DNA of 64,000 bases from positions 2,356,001 to 2,420,000 of the forward strand of contig NZ_CP094357.1 in NCBI RefSeq assembly GCF_014779555.2, in the 5' to 3' direction. Source of the stretch: Lysobacter capsici. GTDB lineage: Bacteria; Pseudomonadota; Gammaproteobacteria; Xanthomonadales; Xanthomonadaceae. Of the stretch, positions 37,833-46,447 are shown piece after piece (positions within the stretch are counted from its first letter, which is position 1; each line of letters starts with the position of its first letter). The position numbers and the translations under genes are program-made. The notes under the pieces were generated by a model. That model worked only from the letters and a program-made list of their open reading frames with translations, had not been told where the DNA came from and ran no database searches.

Positions 37833-37845
37833 GCCAAATTTTGGC
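37833..37845. promoter_or_regulatory. Operator-like palindrome
   Basis: GCCAAA-T-TTTGGC is a perfect 6-bp dyad around a central T. It sits between the hypothetical gene (minus) and the MASE2-GGDEF gene (plus). It might be bound by a transcription factor; no family is implied. Confidence 0.3.
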
Positions 37846-38060
37846 GTTAGCGATTTGTGTAGGGAATGTTCAAGTCCCGCTATGCGCCGCAGCCCGCGCA
37901 TGCCGACTCGGGCGGTTGGCGCGGCGCTGCGGAAACTGCGATGCAGGTCGTATGCCGACGCCCCGGCCGACCCCGTCCGGCCGGACGGAGGCGGGGTATG
38001 CTGTGCTCGCCGCAGGCCTTGCGGCACCTGCATTGTTGATCCAGCCCGTGGGGAGTGAGC

Positions 38061-39128
38061 GTGACGGGAATCGCCGACGGCCCGCTCGGACCGGACTCGT
38101 CCGGCGAGCACCTGCGCTTCGTGCGCCGCATCTACCAGATGCGCACTCTGGGCCTGGGGGTCGGATTCTTCGCCGTGGCCGGCGTGCTGCACGAACAGGG
38201 CGCCTCGCCGTGGTTGTGGGCGGCGCTGGTCTGCAACGGTTTCCTGTGGCCGCCGATCGCCTACCTGCTGGCCACGCGCAGCCGCGATCCCGAATACGCC
38301 GAGTACCGCAATCTGCTGATCGACTCCGCCCTGGGCGGGGTCTGGATCGCGGTCATGCAATTCAACGCGGTGCCCAGCGCGCTGCTCGCGGTGATGCTGT
38401 CGGCCGACAAGATCGGGGTCGGCGGCTGGCGCTTCTTCGCCCGTACCGCGGCCGCCCAGGTGGTGACCTGCCTGGCGACCTGGGCGGTGCTGGGCTTCGG
38501 CTTCCAGCCGCACAGTTCGATGCCGGTGATCCTGGCCAGCCTGCCTTTCATGTTCGTCTACCCGATGGCGATCAGCAGCGCCGCCTACGGCCTGGCGCGC
38601 AAGGTCGTGCGCCAGAACAAACAACTTGCCCATATCAGCCGCACCGACCCGCTGACCGGTCTGCAGAACCGCCTGCACTGGGACGATTCGGCGACCGCGA
38701 CCATGACCTATTGCGCGCGTTCGTCCAAGCACGCGGCGCTGATCGTGATCGACGTGGACCGGTTCAAGGAGATCAACGATTTCCACGGCCATCTGGTCGG
38801 CGACGCGGTGTTGCGCCGGGTCGCCGGCACCTTGCGCACCGCGACCCGGATGACCGACACCGCCAGTCGCCTGGGCGGCGACGAATTCGTGCTGATCCTG
38901 ATGGACCTGGATCTCGACGGCGCGCTGGCGATCGCCGAACGCGTGCGCCGCGCGGTCGAGGATGCGCGTTTCGAGGAAGCGCCGGCCTTGCGTTGCACGG
39001 TGAGCATCGGCGTGGCGAGAATGGGGCCGAAGACCATCAGCGCGGCGATGTGGATGCGCCATGCCGACGCGGCGCTGTATCGGGCCAAGCAACTCGGGCG
39101 CAACCAGGTCGCGGTGGCGGAGGATTGA
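38061..39128 (+). CDS. MASE2-GGDEF diguanylate cyclase
   Basis: About 355 residues from GTG 38061 (GGGGAG six bases upstream); GTG 38055 is an alternative. The N-terminal MASE2 membrane sensor has about four or five TM helices (RIYQMRTLGLGVGFFAVAG to LARKVVRQNK). The GGDEF domain starts near residue 195 (SRTDPLTGLQNR) and has the intact signature LGGDEF. An inhibitory I-site RMTD lies five residues before it, so c-di-GMP feedback is likely. It is related in layout to enterobacterial DgcC (AdrA), a cellulose/biofilm activator. Confidence 0.92.
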   Translation: MTGIADGPLGPDSSGEHLRFVRRIYQMRTLGLGVGFFAVAGVLHEQGASPWLWAALVCNGFLWPPIAYLLATRSRDPEYAEYRNLLIDSALGGVWIAVMQFNAVPSALLAVMLSADKIGVGGWRFFARTAAAQVVTCLATWAVLGFGFQPHSSMPVILASLPFMFVYPMAISSAAYGLARKVVRQNKQLAHISRTDPLTGLQNRLHWDDSATATMTYCARSSKHAALIVIDVDRFKEINDFHGHLVGDAVLRRVAGTLRTATRMTDTASRLGGDEFVLILMDLDLDGALAIAERVRRAVEDARFEEAPALRCTVSIGVARMGPKTISAAMWMRHADAALYRAKQLGRNQVAVAED

Positions 39129-39475
39129 TGAGCGAGGAACCATCGCGGCCGACACAGTGGACCCAGTGGACACCGGCGCGGCCCTGGGCCGATTTCGACG
39201 CCCACCAGGCGCTGTCGGATGCGATCTGGGACAGCGTGTCCGAGCCAGAATGGCATTACCTCAATCCGGCCGGCGGCCTGTCGATCTGGGAAGCGCGCAC
39301 GGACGGCAGCGCGATCGTGATCGAATACCGTGACGATCGCATCGTCGCCGTGCAGACCAGCGGTGGCGATGCGCAGCGGCATCTGCTCGACGTCACCGCG
39401 CCGTTCGGGTTGATCGCCGCGGCGCATGCCGATGCGTCGGCGCGAATTGCGACGACGGGCACGCGGCCGACCTGA
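39128..39475 (+). CDS. Hypothetical protein downstream of the cyclase
   Basis: 115 residues, soluble, Trp/Asp-rich at the start (WTQWTPARPWADFDAHQAL) and beta-rich in the middle (GLSIWEARTDGSAIVIEYRDDRIVAV). The ATG overlaps the cyclase TGA by one base. The frame is open upstream through the cyclase but only this part has its own start. It may be a partner of the cyclase; function unknown. Confidence 0.65.
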   Translation: MSEEPSRPTQWTQWTPARPWADFDAHQALSDAIWDSVSEPEWHYLNPAGGLSIWEARTDGSAIVIEYRDDRIVAVQTSGGDAQRHLLDVTAPFGLIAAAHADASARIATTGTRPT

Positions 39476-39613
39476 GACCGCGTTCGCCCGGACAGGGCGC
39501 GAGCCTGGGCGAACTGCGCCGCCGGTATTTGCCAGTGCGCGACGCGGCTGCCTAGAATCCCCGCACCGGGGGTCCGGCCGCCCCGGCGCCCGATCCCGAC
39601 ATCAGGGCAGGGC

Positions 39614-40963
39614 ATGACACAGCACGGCGACACCATTGCGGAAGCGCGCACCGCGCAAGCGAGCACCGCTCAAGCCAGCACCGCTCAAGCCGGCATCGCG
39701 CAAGCGCGCATCGGCGTGATCGGCCTGGGCTATGTCGGCCTGCCGCTGGCGCTGGAGTTCGGCAAGCAGTACGACACGGTCGGCTACGACATCAACGCCG
39801 TGCGCGTGGCCCAGCTCAGCGTCGGCGAGGATCATCATCGCGAGAACGATCCCGAGGAGATCGCCGCCGCGACCCGGCTGCGTTTCAGCGCGAGCATCGA
39901 GGACCTGACCGATCGCGACGTATACGTGATCACCGTGCCGACCCCGATCGACGAACACAAACGGCCCGATTTCACCCCGCTGATCGAGGCCAGCCGCGCG
40001 CTGGCGGGCTTGCTCGAACCCGGCGACACGGTGATCTACGAATCGACCGTATACCCCGGCGCGACCGAGGAAATCTGCATTCCCGAACTCGAGCGCGTCT
40101 CCGGCCTGCGCTGCAACGAGGATTTCTTCGTCGGCTACAGCCCCGAGCGCATCAACCCGGGCGATCGCAAGCGTCGTCTGGTCGATATTCCGAAGGTGAC
40201 CTCCGGCTCGAATCCCGCGACCGCCGACCGGGTCGACGCCTTGTACCGCAGCATCATTCCGGCCGGCACCCACAAGGCCTCCAGCCTGCGCGTGGCCGAG
40301 GCGGCCAAGGTCATCGAGAACACTCAGCGCGATGCCAATATCGCCTTGATCAACGAGTTCGCGCTGATCTTCCAAAGGCTCGGCATCGACACCACCGAAG
40401 TGCTAGAAGCGGCCGGCAGCAAGTGGAACTTCCTGCCGTTCCGGCCGGGCCTGGTCGGCGGCCATTGCATCGGCGTGGACCCGTACTACCTGATCCAGAA
40501 AGCGCAGAGCGCCGGCTATTACCCCGACATCCTGCTCGCCTGCCGGCGCATCAACGATTCGATGGGCAGCCACGTCGCCGGTGAAGTGGTCAAGCGGATG
40601 ATCCAGCGCGGCACCGCGGTGGCCGGCGCGCGGATCCTGATCCTGGGCATCACCTTCAAGGAAAACTGCGCCGACCTGCGCAACACTCGCGTGGTCGATC
40701 TGGCGCGCGAATTCGGCGAGTACCGCGCGCAGGTCGACATCCACGACCCCTGGGCCAACCACGAGGAAGCGCGGCGAGAGTACGGCGTGAGCATGGTCGA
40801 ACACCCGCAGGCCGGCGCCTACGACGCGATCGTGCTGGCGGTGGCGCACGAACAGTTCCGCGCGCTCGGCGCGGGCGGCGCGCGCGCTTACGGCAAGCCG
40901 GGCGCGTTGTTGTACGACATCAAGAGTCTGTATCCGCGCGATGAGGTGGATGCGCGGCTTTAG
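39614..40963 (+). CDS. tviB: UDP-N-acetylglucosamine-type 6-dehydrogenase (TviB/WbpA-like)
   Basis: 449 residues. An NAD-binding domain starts IGVIGLGYVGLPLALEF, with TPIDEHKRPD and ESTVYPGATEE. The central helix YSPERINPGD and the catalytic Cys in GGHCIGVDPYYL are intact. A C-terminal UDP-binding domain (ITFKENCADLRNTR) follows. It matches the Vi-antigen TviB/WbpO branch, which oxidises UDP-GlcNAc or UDP-GalNAc to the uronic acid for polysaccharide. The N-terminus carries four imperfect pentapeptide repeats (see the repeat entry). No other sugar genes flank it. Confidence 0.9.
   Translation: MTQHGDTIAEARTAQASTAQASTAQAGIAQARIGVIGLGYVGLPLALEFGKQYDTVGYDINAVRVAQLSVGEDHHRENDPEEIAAATRLRFSASIEDLTDRDVYVITVPTPIDEHKRPDFTPLIEASRALAGLLEPGDTVIYESTVYPGATEEICIPELERVSGLRCNEDFFVGYSPERINPGDRKRRLVDIPKVTSGSNPATADRVDALYRSIIPAGTHKASSLRVAEAAKVIENTQRDANIALINEFALIFQRLGIDTTEVLEAAGSKWNFLPFRPGLVGGHCIGVDPYYLIQKAQSAGYYPDILLACRRINDSMGSHVAGEVVKRMIQRGTAVAGARILILGITFKENCADLRNTRVVDLAREFGEYRAQVDIHDPWANHEEARREYGVSMVEHPQAGAYDAIVLAVAHEQFRALGAGGARAYGKPGALLYDIKSLYPRDEVDARL
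39646..39705 (+). repeat. Four 15-bp in-frame tandem repeats at the start of the dehydrogenase gene
   Basis: Units such as AGCACCGCTCAAGCC repeat at 15-bp intervals, encoding (A/S/G)(S/R)(T/I)AQA-type pentapeptides ahead of the NAD-binding domain. Copy number could vary by slippage without breaking the frame. Confidence 0.8.
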
Positions 40964-41456
40964 TGGCGTCTTTTTTACACCCTTATTCCCGTGAAGGCGG
41001 GCTCTGCTTCACTTCGGCGTAGCCGAATATCAAGTGACTTCAGTTTCATCTTTAAAGCTCGTCATTCCCGCGAAGGCGGGAGTCCAGAGACTTCAGCGCA
41101 ATCTTTCAGGTCGTCATTCCCGCGAACGCGGGAATCCAGTGACTTCAAGCGTTCTTGCACGAAAGGCACTGGATTCCCGCCTGCGCGGGAATGACGGTAG
41201 GAGAGGGCGTCGATGCTTGCTGTTACGAACCGCTTTGCTTCGTCGCAGCCGAATATCCAGCGACTTCAACCGTTCTCGCACGAAAGACAATGGATATTCG
41301 CCTGCGCCGAAGCAGGGCGGAGCCCGCCTGCGCGGAAATGACGGTAGGAAAGGGAGGCATCGTTTGCCGTTGCGGGCCAGCCACCCACCCCCGTACAGCC
41401 AATCCACCCCCGCAAGGGTATGCTCGGCCTCAGCTCGTGAACCCATTCCGATCGCC
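40964..41456. repeat. Cluster of palindromic ATTCCCGCGAANGCGGGAAT elements
   Basis: The region holds several inverted repeats around CATTCCCGCG/CGCGGGAATG. The complete 85-bp element at 41112-41196 has terminal palindromes, a conserved interior (TCCAGTGACTTCAAGCGTTC and GCACGAAAGGCACTGGA) and differs at 4 positions from 55313-55397. Partial copies lie at 40984-41035, 41060-41095 and 41250-41340. No gene is present; the frames here are repeat artefacts. Confidence 0.85.
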
Positions 41457-43079
41457 ATGCGCTACGCCGCTTACCTCGCCAGTGTGATCCTGACCCTGAT
41501 TTCCATCGTGCTGGTGTTTACCCACCACGTCGATTGGTGGTGGGGCGTGGCCGTGTTCGGCGCCATCGCCGCCCTGGGCACGGTCGACCTGCTGCAGACC
41601 CGCAGCACCCTGCGCCGCAATTATCCGGTGCTCGCGCATTTTCGTTACGGCCTGGAATCGATCGGCCCGGAGATGCGCCAGTACTTCATCGAGGCCGATA
41701 CCGCCGAGGTGCCGTTCTCGCGCCAGCAGCGCGCGCTGGTCTATCAGCGCTCCAAGTCGGTCAACGACGTGCGCCCGTTCGGCAGCCAGGCCGATGTCTA
41801 CAGCCTGGACTACGAATGGATCAACCATTCGCTCGCGCCGACCGCGCACCTCTCGCACGATTTCCGCGTGGTGATCGGCGAGAACAGCGCGCAGCCGTAT
41901 TCGGCCAGCGTGTTCAACATCTCGGCGATGAGCTTCGGCTCGCTCTCGGCCAACGCGATCCGCGCCTTGAACAAGGGCGCCAAGCTCGGCAACTTCTATC
42001 ACGACACCGGCGAAGGCTCGATTTCGCCGTATCACCGCGAAAACGGCGGCGATCTGGTCTGGGAAATCGGCTCGGGCTACTTCGGTTGCCGCGACGACAA
42101 GGGCATGTTCAGCGAAGAACGTTTCATCGCCAACGCGCGCGATGCGCAGGTCAAGATGATCGAGATCAAGCTGTCGCAAGGCGCCAAGCCCGGCCACGGC
42201 GGGGTGTTGCCGGCGGCCAAGGTCAGCGCCGAAATCTCGGCGACCCGCGGCGTGCCGATGGGCCAGGACTGCGTATCGCCGGCCGCGCACACCGCGTTCA
42301 ATTCGCCGCAGGGGCTGCTGCAGTTCGTCGCCAGGTTGCGCGAGTTGTCCGGCGGCAAGCCGACCGGTTTCAAGCTCGCCATCGGCCATCCCTGGGAATG
42401 GTTCGGCATCGCCAAGGCGATGCAGGAAACCGGGGTGCTGCCGGATTTCATCGTCGTCGACGGCGCCGAAGGCGGCACCGGCGCGGCGCCGGCGGAGTTC
42501 ATCGACCACGTCGGCGTGCCGATGCACGAGGCGCTGATGCTGGTCCACAACACCCTGGTCGGGTTGGAACTGCGCGACAAGATCCGCATCGGCGCGGCCG
42601 GGCGGGTGACCAGCGCGTTCGATATCGCCCGCACCCTGGCGATGGGCGCGGACTGGTGCAACGCGGGGCGCGGCTACATGTTCGCGCTGGGCTGCATCCA
42701 GGCGCAGAGCTGCCACACCGACCGTTGCCCGACCGGCATCGCCACCCAGGACCCGAGCCGCTGGCGCAAGCTCGACGTGCCGGACAAGTCGACCCGCGTG
42801 TTCCATTTCCACGACAACACGCTCAAGGCCCTGCGCGATCTGCTGTGCGCCGCCGGCCTGAGCCATCCCGGCGAAATCGGCCCCGAGCACATCCTGCGCC
42901 GGGTGTCGCCGACCGAAGTGCGCTCGCTGGGCGCGCTGTACAACTTCCTCGCGCCCGGCGACCTGCTCGGCAAGGTGCCCGACCACGCGGTGTTCAAGTC
43001 GTTCTGGGCGAACGCGCGCAGCGATTCGTTCGCCGCGCCGGAGCGCTTGCTGGCGATGCGGGCGAGCAAGTCGTTCTGA
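41457..43079 (+). CDS. FMN-binding glutamate synthase family protein
   Basis: 540 residues from ATG 41457. Two TM segments at the N-terminus (AAYLASVILTLISIVLVFTH and WWGVAVFGAIAALG) precede a domain like the FMN/Fe-S part of glutamate synthase large subunit: SMSFGSLSANAIRALNKGAKLG, TGEGSISPYH, KLSQGAKPGHGG, GADWCNAGRGYMFALGCIQAQSCHTDRCPTGIATQD. The Cys residues resemble the 3Fe-4S ligands. It lacks the amidotransferase domain, as is usual for this membrane-anchored subgroup, whose physiological role is uncertain. Confidence 0.9.
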   Translation: MRYAAYLASVILTLISIVLVFTHHVDWWWGVAVFGAIAALGTVDLLQTRSTLRRNYPVLAHFRYGLESIGPEMRQYFIEADTAEVPFSRQQRALVYQRSKSVNDVRPFGSQADVYSLDYEWINHSLAPTAHLSHDFRVVIGENSAQPYSASVFNISAMSFGSLSANAIRALNKGAKLGNFYHDTGEGSISPYHRENGGDLVWEIGSGYFGCRDDKGMFSEERFIANARDAQVKMIEIKLSQGAKPGHGGVLPAAKVSAEISATRGVPMGQDCVSPAAHTAFNSPQGLLQFVARLRELSGGKPTGFKLAIGHPWEWFGIAKAMQETGVLPDFIVVDGAEGGTGAAPAEFIDHVGVPMHEALMLVHNTLVGLELRDKIRIGAAGRVTSAFDIARTLAMGADWCNAGRGYMFALGCIQAQSCHTDRCPTGIATQDPSRWRKLDVPDKSTRVFHFHDNTLKALRDLLCAAGLSHPGEIGPEHILRRVSPTEVRSLGALYNFLAPGDLLGKVPDHAVFKSFWANARSDSFAAPERLLAMRASKSF

Positions 43080-43187
43080 TCGCGGTTGCGGCCTGGGATA
43101 AGACGGGAATCTTCCGGAGCCTTTCGGGCTGGATCGCGATACGCGGCGGCGGGTGCCGCTGACGCGAACTGGCGTCGTTCGCCGGCT

Positions 43188-43553
43188 TCAGAGCAGTTCG
43201 AGCACCCGTTCCGGCGGCCGCCCGATCACCGCGCGGCCGCCGTGCACGAAGATCGGCCGTTCGATCAGGCGCGGATGCTCGGCCATCGCGGCGATCAGCG
43301 CCTCGTCATCGAGGCTAGTGTCGTCCAGGCCCAGCTGACGGTACTCGTCCTCGCCAGTGCGCAGCAGCTCGCGCGCGGGCAAACCCAGCAGCGCGAGCAG
43401 GTCGCGCAATTGCGCCGCGTCGGGCGGGGAGTCCAGGTAGGCGACGATCGCCGGCTGCAGGCCGCGTGCGTGCAGCAGTTCCAGCGCGCCGCGCGATTTG
43501 GAGCAGCGCGGGTTGTGGTACAGCCGGGTCGGGGCGAGATGGGCGTCGGTCAT
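43188..43553 (-). CDS. ArsC family reductase (YfgD-like)
   Basis: 121 residues. The YHNPRCSKSRGAL motif places the nucleophilic Cys and Ser-Lys-Ser near residue 14, and LIERPIFVHGGRAVIGRPPERVLEL carries the conserved Arg residues of ArsC/Spx/YfgD proteins. The ATG at 43553 is preceded by AGGAG. Lack of an ars operon suggests a YfgD-type thiol-transferase rather than arsenate detoxification; the activity is not proven by sequence. Confidence 0.85.
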   Translation of the reverse strand: MTDAHLAPTRLYHNPRCSKSRGALELLHARGLQPAIVAYLDSPPDAAQLRDLLALLGLPARELLRTGEDEYRQLGLDDTSLDDEALIAAMAEHPRLIERPIFVHGGRAVIGRPPERVLELL

Positions 43554-43755
43554 CCAGCGATCTCCTGTGCGGTTTCGGCGGTGCGGGGACGGCCGATGAG
43601 GTGTTCGCGGCGCGGGTGCCGTCGGGGGCCGCGGGCTGGCGTATTCGGTCGGGCCCGGGCTTGCGGTGATCCCGTCCAGACGGCGCGGCGCCGGCAATCC
43701 GTTCGCGGCGTGCGTGTCGACAGTCGCCCAGCCGTCTCGAACGGCACCGCCCGAA

Positions 43756-43784
43756 ACGAAAAAAGCCGGCTTTCGCCGGCCTTT
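43756..43784 (-). terminator. Rho-independent terminator of tRNA-Val
   Basis: Read on the minus strand, GGCCGGC-GAAA-GCCGGC is followed by TTTTTT, downstream of tRNA-Val. Confidence 0.8.
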
Positions 43785-43793
43785 CCGTGAAAC

Positions 43794-43868
43794 TGGTGGG
43801 CGGTGCAGGGTTCGAACCTGCGACCCTCGCCGTGTGAAGGCGATGCTCTACCGCTGAGCTAACCGCCC
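43794..43868 (-). tRNA. tRNA-Val (anticodon CAC)
   Basis: A 75-nt tRNA on the minus strand with acceptor GGGCGGT paired to ACCGCCC, discriminator A and encoded CCA. The anticodon loop TTCACAC gives CAC, decoding GTG. The T-arm GCAGGTTCGAACCCTGC is perfect. Confidence 0.94.
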
Positions 43869-43920
43869 GATGTTGAATCGGGCCGCAGATTCTAATGGGC
43901 CTGCGGGGAACAGGCAAGCC

Positions 43921-44010
43921 TTGTTCGGGATTCGGGATTCGGGATTTGGGATTTGGGAATCGGGAATCGGGAATCGGGAATCGGGCGGGATTGGGGATTG
44001 GGGATTGGGT
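43921..44010. repeat. GGGATTC/GGGAATC heptamer repeats
   Basis: About 12 imperfect heptamers (GGGATTC, GGGATTT, GGGAATC, GGGATTG) run in tandem. They are related to the runs at 262, 361 and 55468, which suggests variable-number tandem repeats scattered in the genome. Confidence 0.8.
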
Positions 44011-44099
44011 CTGGGCGTCGCCTGCGGATCCAGCGCTCAGTCGTCGTGACAGGCGAAATGGGTGGGGTGTGCCTCTGATGGCTTTGACCTCGTCCATCT

Positions 44100-44299
44100 G
44101 ATCCGTTCGCGCTTGAAGGCGGCTGCGCGCTTGCCCTTGCCGAGGAACGAGGCGTAGCTGTCGATGCCTCGGCCCTTCCCCATTCCTCGCGGAAGTCGGC
44201 GAACGCTTCGTGGTGGACATCGAAGATGCGCGGTCGCCCGATGTCTGCCGTCCGCCCCAGGCGTGGTCGTGCAGCGAGGCGTGATGGGCGCGGTTGGTG
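44100..44299 (-). pseudogene. Possible frameshifted gene remnant
   Basis: Read on the minus strand, three consecutive frames each show natural-looking peptide: NRAHHASLHDHAWGG, then VHHEAFADFREEWGR, then DSYASFLGKGKRAAAFKRER. They lie in order but in different frames, as expected for a coding region that lost single bases. No intact gene or recognised family; this is a weak call. Confidence 0.25.
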
Positions 44300-44481
44300 C
44301 AACGACGATGCCCGCGAGAGGTCGGGCGTACGGGCCGGGCGAGGGACGCGCCCCGATTCGGGCGGCTTTGGCGCAATGCGGCGGCAGGCCGCGTCGATCG
44401 CGGCCCGCCGGTTGTCAGCACGCGCAGCTTGTGCGAACGCGAGCGTCTCGCGTGCGCGCGTTTGCGTTTACCGCGCCGCGA

Positions 44482-45336
44482 TCATTCCAGCTGTTCCTTC
44501 GCGTACGCCGCATCGAGCGCTTCCATCGCATCGAGCGGCTTGAGCTTGGCGGCTTTTTCGTACGCCGCGGCCGCCGCCGCTTCCTGCTTGTCGCCGTGCA
44601 ACAGCATCAGCACGTTGCCGTGTTCGATGTGGGCGATCGGCGAATCGGGGGTCAGCTTGACCGCGTTCTTGATGTGCTTTTCCGCTTCGGCGGCCTTGGC
44701 GCCGTAAGTCAGCCCGCCGATCATGCCGCCGATCTTGTTGATGATCTCGGCGTGATACAGCGCCATCGCGGTATGCGCTTCGGCATGCTTGGGTTCGAGT
44801 TCCAGGGTGGTGTCGAGCGCGCTGCGTACCTTGCCGGCGATGCCGGCCTTGAGCGCCTTGGCGATGCTGATGCCCTGGCTGTAGCGGCCCAGCGCGAAGG
44901 CGTGGCGATAGTGGCTGTTGGCTTCGTCGGGCAGCGCCGCGACCGCGGCTTCAGCCAGCTTGGCGGCTTGTTCGTAGCGCTTGAGCTGTTCGGCTTCGTC
45001 GTCGACCAGGTAGGTCGCGTGGATGCCCAGGGCCTTGACCGCGACCGAGGCGCCGGCCGGACCGAGCGCCTGACCGGCATCGAACGCGGCCTTGAAATCG
45101 CCGCGATGGAACGCGCGCCAGGCGTCCTGCAGCGCGGTGGCGAGCGCGTCGGCGTCCAGGCCCTTGGGCGCGGCCTTGCCGGCGGCCTTGATCAGCGCGG
45201 CGGCGCGCTTGGCGTCGGGGTAGGGCTCGGCATCGCCCGCGTGCAGCTTGGGCCAGGCTTTCTTGAGGGCGTCGCCGGCGTAGGCGTAGCCCTTGGCATC
45301 GTGGGGAAAGGCGGCCCAAGCGGTTTTGGCGGCCAT
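44482..45336 (-). CDS. Hypothetical protein with TPR-like helical repeats
   Basis: 284 residues, all helical and cytoplasmic, without signal. Ala/Lys-rich repeats such as HYRHAFALGRYSQGISIAKAL, ALDTTLELEPKHAEAHTAMALYHAEIINK and AEKHIKNAVKLTPDSPIAHIEHGNVLML resemble tetratricopeptide repeats. The ATG at 45336 has AAGGACC upstream. Similarity to regulator-of-microtubule-dynamics-type TPR proteins is possible, but the partner is unknown. Monocistronic. Confidence 0.75.
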   Translation of the reverse strand: MAAKTAWAAFPHDAKGYAYAGDALKKAWPKLHAGDAEPYPDAKRAAALIKAAGKAAPKGLDADALATALQDAWRAFHRGDFKAAFDAGQALGPAGASVAVKALGIHATYLVDDEAEQLKRYEQAAKLAEAAVAALPDEANSHYRHAFALGRYSQGISIAKALKAGIAGKVRSALDTTLELEPKHAEAHTAMALYHAEIINKIGGMIGGLTYGAKAAEAEKHIKNAVKLTPDSPIAHIEHGNVLMLLHGDKQEAAAAAAYEKAAKLKPLDAMEALDAAYAKEQLE

Positions 45337-45508
45337 CTGCGGTCCTTGTCGACAGGTCGGGAAGGCAGCATCCCGCCGCGGCCGCGCGATGGCAAGGGGC
45401 AGCGCGAAGCTGTTGCCCGGCTGAAGCGCTTAGTGTGATTGCTCGATGGGGCGCGGCCACAGTGGCCTGGTGAAACCGCCCAGTCCCGGGCGGTCAGCGG
45501 AGCAAACG

Positions 45509-45922
45509 ATGGCAGCTGTGAAACGCAAGAAGCAGGCGGCGGCGAGCGAAACCACGCTGCGTCATTTTTGGCTGGCCGGTCTGGGCCTGGCCGTGATCGC
45601 GCGCCGCGAGGCGATCGCCTCGGCCGGCCGCGCCGCCGGCAGCGTGCAGTCGCTGCAGCAGCGGGTACGCGATCTGGCCGTGGATGCGCGCAGCAATGTG
45701 CGCGGCGGCATCGAGACCGTGCGCGATCAGGTCGAGCCCAAGGTGGTGAAGTTCAGCGCCGACGTCGAGGCGCGTCTGGCCCCGGTGCTCGACAAGCTGG
45801 GCCTGAAGAAGGACGGCAAGGGCCGCGGCCAGCGCAAGTCGCGCAAGCCGGCGGCGAAGGCCAAGCCGCAGTCGCGCCGCGTCGTGCGCAAGCCGGCCGC
45901 GCGCCGCGCGCGCAAGGCCTGA
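45509..45922 (+). CDS. Phasin-like protein with basic tail
   Basis: 137 residues. The first 40 (VKRKKQAAASETTLRHFWLAGLGLAVIARREAI) resemble the PHA granule-associated PhaI/PhaF family start (FWLAGLG). A helical central part with VRDQVEPKVVKFSADVEARL follows, then a C-terminal Arg/Lys/Ala/Pro tail of DNA-binding histone-H1-like composition. The ATG at 45509 follows AGCGGAG. A longer second phasin lies at 52060. A hairpin terminator (45959-45985) follows. Confidence 0.75.
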   Translation: MAAVKRKKQAAASETTLRHFWLAGLGLAVIARREAIASAGRAAGSVQSLQQRVRDLAVDARSNVRGGIETVRDQVEPKVVKFSADVEARLAPVLDKLGLKKDGKGRGQRKSRKPAAKAKPQSRRVVRKPAARRARKA

Positions 45923-45958
45923 GCGGCCCGGTCCTCGCGACCGCGGCGGCAGATCGAA

Positions 45959-45985
45959 ACAAGGGGCGCCGATGGCGCCCCTTGT
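45959..45985 (+). terminator. Terminator-like hairpin after the phasin gene
   Basis: A 12-bp perfect stem (ACAAGGGGCGCC / GGCGCCCCTTGT) with a GAT loop is followed by CGTTTCCC, a weak T-run. Confidence 0.6.
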
Positions 45986-46049
45986 CGTTTCCCGCCCTGG
46001 GCGATGAGGATCGTCGCCGGCCCTCCGCGCCGACGGTGTCCTCGACCCG

Positions 46050-46241
46050 TTACGGGATATCGCAGCCGTTGGCGTACAGGCAGTCGTAGTACGCGAGCTC
46101 GCAATGGCTGCCGCCGCTGGCGCGGCACTCGTCGCGCGCGTTGATGCAATCGTTCGGCCGGCACTGCGCGTAGACAACGCTGGAACAGGCCAGCAGGGCG
46201 AGCGCGGCGAGCAGGGCGGTGCGGGTACGGGCGATGTTCAT
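46050..46241 (-). CDS. Small secreted six-cysteine protein, copy 1
   Basis: 63 residues with an N-terminal Sec signal (MNIARTRTALLAALALLACSSVVYAQ, probable cleavage after AQ or YA) and a mature part of about 37 residues. Its cysteines are spaced C-x4-C-x6-C-x7-C-x6-C-x5-C. A lipobox-like LLAC sits within the signal region, so lipidation is a less likely alternative. The gene at 46448 has the same scaffold, so the two are paralogues. Three disulfides are expected in the periplasm or outside. Function unknown. Confidence 0.72.
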   Translation of the reverse strand: MNIARTRTALLAALALLACSSVVYAQCRPNDCINARDECRASGGSHCELAYYDCLYANGCDIP

Positions 46242-46447
46242 GCGGAACTCCTTTTCGTTGGATGTCGGTGGGGCGTGAGCGGCGGGGCGTGTGGCCCAAG
46301 GCCGTGCCCGGCGCGCGCCGTCGATTGGCCGTCATGCGCGCCGGGTGGACCGGCCTGCGCAGGTTGCGGCCGGCCACGACGGTTCACCCGCTGCGATCGC
46401 GGCGATCGTCGTGCCGCGCGTCGCCGCGAACCGCGGATTGCCCGGGA

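Noticed and set aside
44164-45438. Forward frame opposite the TPR-like gene
   Set aside because: Antisense artefact; the minus-strand gene has the ribosome-binding site and natural helical composition.
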